A stretch of 9,035 nt of DNA from Planctomycetota bacterium (GTDB lineage Bacteria > Planctomycetota > Phycisphaerae > UBA1845): positions 1-9,035 of the forward strand of contig JADFHG010000116.1 in assembly GCA_022567365.1 (NCBI GenBank), in the 5' to 3' direction. The position numbers and the translations under genes were made by a program. Below the pieces are notes generated by a model. It worked only from the letters and a program-made list of their open reading frames with translations, had not been told where the DNA came from and did not search any database. Shown here in pieces: positions 4,993 through 9,035 of the stretch (within the stretch, counting starts at the first letter, position 1; every line of letters starts with the position of its first letter).

Positions 4993-5495
4993 GAACCGCG
5001 ACCGTGAGGGAGCGGACTTTGCTATGCCTATCGCTCAACACCAACCCGTGAATCCAGGTGTGACGCTGCAGTAGCGTGAATCCCGATTCGCTTCGAATCT
5101 GTTTCGCGGCGTGAGCGCGTTAGATGGAACGGACGTGGGTACGCTTGGCCCATCCGGAGATGCGCCGTACGGGGCGACGGCGCTCAGGGGGCGAATACCC
5201 CAACGAGGCTGTTGGCGACGGTCGTAAGCCGATGCGACAAAGCCCGCCCGACCACCAATGTAACATAACATCCATTATAGGACGTTCGATCTCTGGTTTC
5301 CGAACGTAGCGATTCCGCGCATACAGCCGCCAACCGGTCATTCTCGCCGCGCCAAGCGATGCTCAGGCGAACGGATGGCCTCTGGCGCCGTGTTTTCGGC
5401 GCCGTAGCCCTCAGCCATGTGGTCCAATCCTGAAGTGCAGACGTGCCGTGCGCGACGTGGCCCGGGGCGCGAGGCGCGAGGCGCGTGACGGGTCA
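4993..5495. other. Gene-free region with several small hairpins
   Basis: I see no convincing gene on either strand: the open frames are short, arginine- or proline-biased and without ribosome binding sites. Structural features are ACGCT-GCAGT-AGCGT at 5063-5077, GATTCG-CTT-CGAATC at 5085-5099, a 9-bp direct repeat cgtgaatcc at 5047-5055 and 5075-5083, ACGTTCG/CGAACGT at 5282-5288 and 5301-5307, and a GC hairpin at 5384-5403. A minus-strand TATAAT-like box lies near 5274-5279 without a matching -35. Confidence 0.5.
5384..5403 (-). terminator. GC hairpin downstream of the mannosyltransferase gene
   Basis: GGCGCCG (5384-5390) and CGGCGCC (5397-5403) form a perfect seven-pair stem around a six-base loop, 93 bases past the stop of the minus-strand gene. 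No T-run follows on either strand, so termination activity is uncertain. Confidence 0.4.
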
Positions 5496-6620
5496 TCACC
5501 GAGTGTCCGCCAACACTTCGATCGCGTCATCCATCGCAGCGATTGCCGTGGCCGGCGCGAACCGGGACGCCACGGCCGTGCGAAGGTCGATGATGTGAGC
5601 TGCGGTCATACGGTCGGTGTGCGTTGCGATCGCGAGAAGTCGTTCGCGAAAGTCCGCGTCACTACCGAAGAGGCAGTCTTCGTGGAACGCGTCGGGAATC
5701 ACTTCGGGATAGGCAAGTCGATTCGGCAATAGCGGGCGGCATCCGGCAAGTATGGCCTCGACTACGGCGATACCGAAGTTCTCCTGAACGGCCGTGCTCA
5801 CAACGACGTCGCAGGAGGCGATTAATTCTAGGTACGCCCGGCGGTCCGGCACGTATCCGGCGTGTACGACCCTCTTGCCAAGTCGCCGCAATCCGTCGTC
5901 GAACGCGGTGGGGCGGGTCCGAAACTGCTCGCCGACCAGGACGACCTCAAAATCGAGTCCGCTGTCGGCCAGGCAGCACATACCCTTGAAGAACACTTCC
6001 GGGGCCTTGTCGAACTCCCATCGGTGGCACCAGAGAAAGCGGACCCCCCCGCCGGTGCTTCGCAGTCGCTTCGCCGACGTCAGGTCCGTATTCACGGCCA
6101 CCGCCGGCGGCAGCACCGCGGCGTTTCGCCTGATTCGATCCGGCAAGTCGCGCGGCACGTGGTCCGGCATCTTGGCCAGGAGCTTACCCGCTGCGTCGGC
6201 AAACGAGTCGAGATGATACCGCGAGTTAAACCAGACCGCGTCCGCGGTCAGCGCCGACGAAATGTTTGTCATCCCATACTGATAGTCACGTTCGTCGTCC
6301 TGGGATAGTGGATAAGTCAGTTGGTTCTCGTGAAAATAGCATACGATCGCCGCGTCGCGGAGCGCCTTGGGCAGCACCGCGCGAAGGTCGGCGGCGCTGA
6401 GCATGTCGTTGCACAGCACGACGTCGACAGGCCTCCGCGTCCATCCGTTGTCGTCGTAGGCAAACCACAATGCCGCCCCGCGCATCCGCCATTTCCACTT
6501 TCGCGCTGGTAGCGTCACAAGCGTACACGCATGGCGTGTATGCGTGCTAAACGTGTCCACAAAATGCGCGTGCGACCCGCCGTAGTACGGCTCGAGCACG
6601 GTGACGTTTCGCGTCGTCAT
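5496..6620 (-). CDS. tRNA-queuosine alpha-mannosyltransferase-like glycosyltransferase (DUF3524 plus GT-B C-terminal domain)
   Basis: A 374-residue protein of the family whose vertebrate member mannosylates queuosine at the wobble base of tRNA-Asp. The natural substrate of bacterial members is less certain. The N-terminal domain (about 1-170) has VLEPYYGGSHAHFVD at 8-22, TLPARKWKWRMRGAA at 36-50, CYFHENQLTYP at 94-104 and TNISSALTADAVWFNSRYH at 118-136, all family signatures. The C-terminal domain has the retaining GT4-type features LWCHRWEFDKAPE at 196-208 and VLVGEQF at 227-233. It also has an E-x7-E motif, E280 to E288 (QENFGIAVVEA), followed by GCRPLLPNRLAYPEV. The ATG at 6620 is chosen because the signature starts eight residues later; the 67 codons open upstream look non-coding. 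The Shine-Dalgarno site is weak (GGGGA about 9 bases upstream). A short frame upstream ends in an ATGA overlap with this start. Confidence 0.9.
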   Translation of the reverse strand: MTTRNVTVLEPYYGGSHAHFVDTFSTHTRHACTLVTLPARKWKWRMRGAALWFAYDDNGWTRRPVDVVLCNDMLSAADLRAVLPKALRDAAIVCYFHENQLTYPLSQDDERDYQYGMTNISSALTADAVWFNSRYHLDSFADAAGKLLAKMPDHVPRDLPDRIRRNAAVLPPAVAVNTDLTSAKRLRSTGGGVRFLWCHRWEFDKAPEVFFKGMCCLADSGLDFEVVLVGEQFRTRPTAFDDGLRRLGKRVVHAGYVPDRRAYLELIASCDVVVSTAVQENFGIAVVEAILAGCRPLLPNRLAYPEVIPDAFHEDCLFGSDADFRERLLAIATHTDRMTAAHIIDLRTAVASRFAPATAIAAMDDAIEVLADTR

Positions 6621-6766
6621 TGGGCAATCCCCGGGTTCGATGTCACGTCGTCGGACGACACGTGCGCTGCCGATGCCAAGACGTACCGGCCTCGAAGACC
6701 GGCGTAAGTGTCCGTCCAAACCGACGGACGGTGCGGAATCACCCCACCGGCGATCACCTCGTACAT
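6617..6766 (-). CDS. Possible small open reading frame overlapping the mannosyltransferase start
   Basis: From the ATG at 6766 a frame of 49 residues (MYEVIAGGVIPHRPSVWTDT onward) ends with TGA at 6619-6617, overlapping the ATG of the mannosyltransferase gene as ATGA. The same overlap geometry joins rsmD and cca in this window, so a translated leader that couples into the downstream gene is possible. The composition is not clearly coding and I recognise no family. It may equally be chance. Confidence 0.25.
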   Translation of the reverse strand: MYEVIAGGVIPHRPSVWTDTYAGLRGRYVLASAAHVSSDDVTSNPGIAQ

Positions 6767-6914
6767 GCGAGAAAGAGATCGCCGGATCCTTGCGTCCACA
6801 CCCGCGCCCGTGGTTCCCCACCCTCGCGGCCTTCGGTCCGTCCTTTGCTCGATCCCCCCTACCGCCCTGCCGCCGCCCATCGATCCTGGGATTCGGCCGC
6901 TGACGAATCGCCGG
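6621..6914 (-). other. Intergenic stretch between the DNA-binding protein and the mannosyltransferase
   Basis: Apart from the doubtful short frame, this 294-base stretch shows only one hairpin, GATTCG (6890-6895) with CGAATC (6904-6909), five bases beyond the stop of the DNA-binding protein gene. It has no T-run. No clear minus-strand promoter for the mannosyltransferase is visible, so read-through from the upstream gene is possible. Confidence 0.4.
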
Positions 6915-7682
6915 CTACCCGATCGGCAAGGGTCGGCGTCGCGTGTCTTTGACCATCGGACCCATCGCCGCAGCCGTCAGGATAGCGTTACGACCGGCTC
7001 GCGTCAGCTCATAGAGATCGCGTTCCTTGGGCATGAGCAGCCCCGCCTCGCGCAACTCCCTGACGTGATGATAGAGCGGACCCGGCTTGAGCCCGGTAAC
7101 GCGTTGAATGGCCTGATAAGTGCCCGGACCGCTGAGGAGTTTCGTCAGGATTCGTACGCGGTCGACGTGCCCGAGTGCCGCCAACACCCGACAGACCTGT
7201 CGCGACACCAGCGACCGCACCGCCCTACCGGCGGGTTTCTTGTCGCGGTGGTTTCGCGGCATTTCCCCGATCCGGAAACCACGGTCGCCCCCCCCCACCG
7301 CGACCAGCCTCCGGGTGACATACTCCCAGCCGTCGCCCACTCGTTCGGCGACGAGCACCGCGCCGGCCACACCAGGCACGTTCGCCAGCTCGGGAAACAC
7401 GGACGCCACGGCGAAGCCCTCGACGTGGGCCGTTCTATTCGCCTTCGCAGCGCGTTTCCGAGTCGCCTCCGCCCCCCGGCCACGGGCCGTTCGTTTCGGT
7501 TTTGCCGCCGCCCTGCCCGTCGCCATCGTCTTACCCGATACTCCCGTCCCCTTCCGGACCGCCGCCGACTTTTTCGCACGGATCACCTTCTTGCGTGCGA
7601 CGACGGATTTCCTCTTCTTCGCCCTACCCTTTTGCGCCACCGTTTTTGGCGCCACCTTCAGTGTCCGTTTCACACGAGCCAT
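6915..7682 (-). CDS. Histone-H1-like tail fused to a winged-helix DNA-binding domain
   Basis: A 255-residue protein. Residues 1-83 are a Lys/Arg/Ala-rich disordered tail, with about 31 basic residues and one acidic, in runs such as AKKRKSVVARKK, RAKKSAAVRK and KPKRTARGRG. This resembles H1-like or AlgP-like bacterial nucleoid proteins. Residues 87-145 form a small domain I do not recognise (FAVASVFPELANVPGVAGAVLVAERVG). Residues 165-235 are an ArsR-like winged helix: LAALGHVDRVRILTKLL, TYQAIQRVTGLKPGPLYHHVRELREAGLL, then a wing ending YELTRAGRNAI. The start is the ATG at 7682 because GAGGAG (7697-7692) lies nine bases upstream; a TTG start at 7721 is also open. A consensus promoter inside an AT-rich palindrome array lies upstream, which suggests autoregulation. 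The codons for VGGGD contain nine consecutive G. Probably a regulator or a sequence-guided chromatin protein. Confidence 0.85.
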   Translation of the reverse strand: MARVKRTLKVAPKTVAQKGRAKKRKSVVARKKVIRAKKSAAVRKGTGVSGKTMATGRAAAKPKRTARGRGAEATRKRAAKANRTAHVEGFAVASVFPELANVPGVAGAVLVAERVGDGWEYVTRRLVAVGGGDRGFRIGEMPRNHRDKKPAGRAVRSLVSRQVCRVLAALGHVDRVRILTKLLSGPGTYQAIQRVTGLKPGPLYHHVRELREAGLLMPKERDLYELTRAGRNAILTAAAMGPMVKDTRRRPLPIG

Positions 7683-7691
7683 TTTGGATAT

Positions 7692-7697
7692 CTCCTC
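7692..7697 (-). promoter_or_regulatory. Ribosome binding site deciding the start at 7682
   Basis: GAGGAG on the minus strand (plus-strand ctcctc) with a nine-base spacer to the ATG. It is one of the strongest Shine-Dalgarno sites in the window and favours 7682 over the upstream TTG at 7721. Confidence 0.75.
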
Positions 7698-7789
7698 GCG
7701 AACTGCCTGCCCTGCCGCCAACCCACCGCCCCACCGTCTAGCGCCACGATCTTCGGCTCGACGAGTTCGGTAGCGTAATAGTTCCGCTG

Positions 7790-7847
7790 TATCAGTATAC
7801 TAGTATTCCAGTATACTATAATACTGGTATACTGTCAAACACTGATA
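7790..7847. promoter_or_regulatory. AT-rich palindrome array containing a consensus promoter (probable operator)
   Basis: On the minus strand TTGACA (7838-7833) and TATACT (7815-7810) are separated by exactly 17 bp, a near-perfect sigma70 promoter for the winged-helix gene. Transcription would start near 7803 with a leader of about 120 nt. The promoter is embedded in repeated CAGTATAC units: 7793-7800 and 7809-7816 on the plus strand, and 7834-7827 on the minus strand. CCAGTAT (7808-7814) faces ATACTGG (7821-7827), and outer arms TATCAGT (7790-7796) and ACTGATA (7841-7847) bound the array. Such symmetry over both promoter boxes is typical of a repressor operator. Which protein binds it is inference. 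Confidence 0.82.
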
Positions 7848-8293
7848 TCACTTCGGGCGGTCGATTGGCGTCGTCGTGGCCGCCAAGATATCCATTCGGT
7901 CAGGATGCCAATTCCAGCGAGATGCCGATTCGAGGTGACTCGGATTCACGGGGCGGGGTCGGCAGCCTGCTGAAACACACGACGGAGGTGCCGTTGACCC
8001 AGTTTCTCGGGTATTCCACGGCCGCCACCGGGCGTAGCCGCTACTTTTCCAGCAGGCTGTCGGCTGGATCCGATTTCAACCGCCGTACGAGATCCGAAGG
8101 AGTTACGCGCGGTTGATCGCTCGACCGATCGTGACGCCCGGCGTGGACACGCCCCTTCGACCTGCGACATTCCCATGCCAAGGGGTGCCGCTCGATTGCG
8201 GCGTAAGCTCATGAGGCACGGTATGTTATCTGCAATGAAGCGGCGACGGTACGACGTGTACGGCGGCAAGAAGCCTATGGCAGCGGATGCCGG
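7848..8293. other. Intergenic region between the operator and rdgB
   Basis: No convincing gene on either strand. Besides repeat copy 3, a compact palindrome GGCGTG-GA-CACGCC occupies 8140-8153, and GTAC-ACGTC-GTAC-type pairing is possible near 8250-8265. No T-run marks a classical terminator for rdgB. Confidence 0.5.
7961..8059 (-). repeat. Structured intergenic repeat, copy 3
   Basis: Read on the minus strand it runs in the same order as copy 1. The opening hairpin lies at 8057-8036 (stem CTGCT/AGCGG), CCCGGTGGCGG at 8032-8022 is identical to copy 1, and TGGGTCAA lies at 8001-7994. The ends are a perfect 10-bp inverted repeat, cagcctgctg at 7963-7972 and cagcaggctg at 8050-8059. Inner pairings are CCGT/ACGG (8021-8018 with 7994-7991) and ACCC/GGGT (8012-8009 with 8000-7997) around an eight-base loop. 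It lies 235 bases downstream of rdgB in the same direction. This copy is the most complete palindrome. Confidence 0.75.
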
Positions 8294-8899
8294 CTATATC
8301 TCGCCGTCCGCCGCCGCAAACTCTATCTTTTCCCTGATCGCGCGAAAGGCCGTACCACGGTGGCTGATACTGTTTTTCTGATCGGTCGTCATTTCGGCCG
8401 CCGTCATCGCGCGGGCGGGGATCCAAAAATACGGGTCGTACCCGAAGCCGTTCGAGCCCCTCGGAGCGGCGAGGATGACGCCCTCGAGCGTTCCGGCTGC
8501 CGTGGCAATGATCCGTTCACCCCCCGCAAACGCTACCGAGCACCGATACCGAGCCGTCCGCCGCGCGTCCGGGACGTTCGCCAGTGCGGCAATCAGCTTC
8601 GCGTTGTTGGCACGATCGTCCGCCCCTTCGCCCGCGAATCGCGCGGAGAGAACCCCGGGAGCGCCGTCGAGCGCGTCCACCTCGAGCCCGGAGTCGTCGG
8701 CCAACGCCCAACACCCAAGGATGCCGGCGTAGTACAGGGCCTTGATCCGGGCATTCCCTTCGAAAGTGGCCGCGTCCTCGACCGGCGGCTCGATCGACGG
8801 AAACTCGTCGAGCGAAGCGATCTCGATGCCGAGTCCGGAAAGTACGCTCCGGGCTTCCTGCAGTTTGTGGCGGTTGGTTGTCGCAAGCACTATTCTCAT
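8294..8899 (-). CDS. rdgB: XTP/dITP pyrophosphatase (RdgB/HAM1 family)
   Basis: The enzyme hydrolyses dITP, XTP and related deaminated purine nucleotides to monophosphates, keeping them out of DNA and RNA. The 201-residue length is normal for the family. All signatures are present: TTNRHK at 7-12 (substrate and phosphate contact), EDAATFEGNA at 41-50, ADDSGLEVDALDGAPGVLSARFAG at 67-90 with the catalytic acidic pair D68-D69, GFGYDPYF at 151-158, and ISHRGTA at 178-184. The ATG at 8899 is preferred over 8908 because GAGAG (8913-8909) is spaced nine bases from 8899 but abuts 8908. A possible promoter is present upstream (8980-8954). The next sequence downstream is a structured repeat, and no co-transcribed partner is visible in the window. 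Confidence 0.95.
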   Translation of the reverse strand: MRIVLATTNRHKLQEARSVLSGLGIEIASLDEFPSIEPPVEDAATFEGNARIKALYYAGILGCWALADDSGLEVDALDGAPGVLSARFAGEGADDRANNAKLIAALANVPDARRTARYRCSVAFAGGERIIATAAGTLEGVILAAPRGSNGFGYDPYFWIPARAMTAAEMTTDQKNSISHRGTAFRAIREKIEFAAADGEI

Positions 8900-8953
8900 G
8901 GATCGCATCTCTCACTGGTCGCATTGGCCCTTCTGCGGGTCGAAAGGCGCGTG

Positions 8954-8980
8954 ATTATCCGGTTCCAGGTGTCTGTCCAA
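8954..8980 (-). promoter_or_regulatory. Possible rdgB promoter
   Basis: On the minus strand TTGGAC (8980-8975) and GATAAT (8959-8954) each match five of six consensus bases, but the spacer is only 15 bp. It is placed about 55 bases before the rdgB start. Weak evidence. Confidence 0.35.
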
Positions 8981-9035
8981 GAAATAGGCTAGACAAGCGT
9001 GGCATGACGGCGGTCGTTGCCGGGGACGATGGGAA

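Noticed and set aside
5035..5279. Minus-strand frame from 5271 preceded by a TATAAT-like box
   Set aside because: The box ends two bases before the ATG, so transcription would start inside the frame; there is no -35 or ribosome binding site and the peptide is unremarkable.
6621..6821. N-terminal extension of the mannosyltransferase to an ATG at 6821
   Set aside because: The 67 extra residues are Arg/Gly-rich without family similarity, while the family signature begins just after the ATG at 6620.
6708..7778. A 356-codon plus-strand open frame
   Set aside because: It is antisense to the winged-helix gene and its composition mirrors that gene's Lys/Arg codons as Pro/Arg/Ser.
7946..8269. A 107-codon minus-strand frame and an 83-codon plus-strand frame across repeat copy 3
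   Set aside because: The peptides are translations of the palindromic repeat; copies 1 and 2 give similar spurious peptides in broken frames, which points to a nucleotide-level element.
1..9035. tRNA, rRNA, CRISPR array or full insertion sequence
   Set aside because: I saw no cloverleaf with TTCRANY-type arm, no regularly spaced direct repeats with spacers and no transposase motif; a covariance-model search would be needed to exclude weak cases.

Overview
This window is GC-rich bacterial chromosomal DNA, most likely from the phylum Planctomycetota. The strongest taxonomic clue is the gene at 2811-3317, whose N-terminus carries the exact HYEAAFE signature of the HYExAFE family, which is known essentially from planctomycetes. 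A YkgJ-type cysteine-cluster protein, a mannosyltransferase with a DUF3524-like N-terminus, several small membrane-anchored proteins of unknown function and weak or absent ribosome binding sites at several starts are all compatible. The exact class cannot be read from the sequence.

Layout. 1-1419 (minus): rsmD (16S rRNA methyltransferase) followed by cca (tRNA nucleotidyltransferase, cut by the window edge), joined by an ATGA overlap. 1473-3317 (plus): a sigma70-type promoter drives a probable three-gene operon of a YkgJ-like cysteine-cluster protein, a putative lipoprotein and the HYExAFE protein, closed by a GC hairpin. 3393-4794 (plus): a second clear promoter, then three small membrane-anchored proteins of unknown function. 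The last two (4032-4316 and 4441-4794) look like diverged paralogues. The spaces between these genes hold two copies of a structured repeat and, before the second gene, a UUCG hairpin and a hairpin over the ribosome binding site. 4795-5495: about 700 bases with no convincing gene, containing a 144-bp MITE-like element with terminal inverted repeats and an 8-bp target duplication. 5496-7847 (minus): a tRNA-queuosine alpha-mannosyltransferase-like gene preceded by a DNA-binding protein that joins a histone-H1-like basic tail to a winged helix. The latter is read from a consensus promoter embedded in an AT-rich palindrome array, probably its own operator. 7848-8293: intergenic, with a third copy of the structured repeat. 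8294-8899 (minus): rdgB, the XTP/dITP pyrophosphatase.

The recognisable genes are housekeeping functions in tRNA and rRNA maturation (cca, rsmD, the queuosine-mannosyltransferase homologue) and nucleotide-pool cleaning (rdgB). The unusual content is mostly non-coding. It consists of a three-copy family of about 85-100 nt imperfect palindromes, all lying between genes and downstream of a gene in the same transcriptional direction, one well-formed MITE-like insertion, and the dense operator of the chromatin-like regulator. All alignments and folds were done by eye; no database search was possible.
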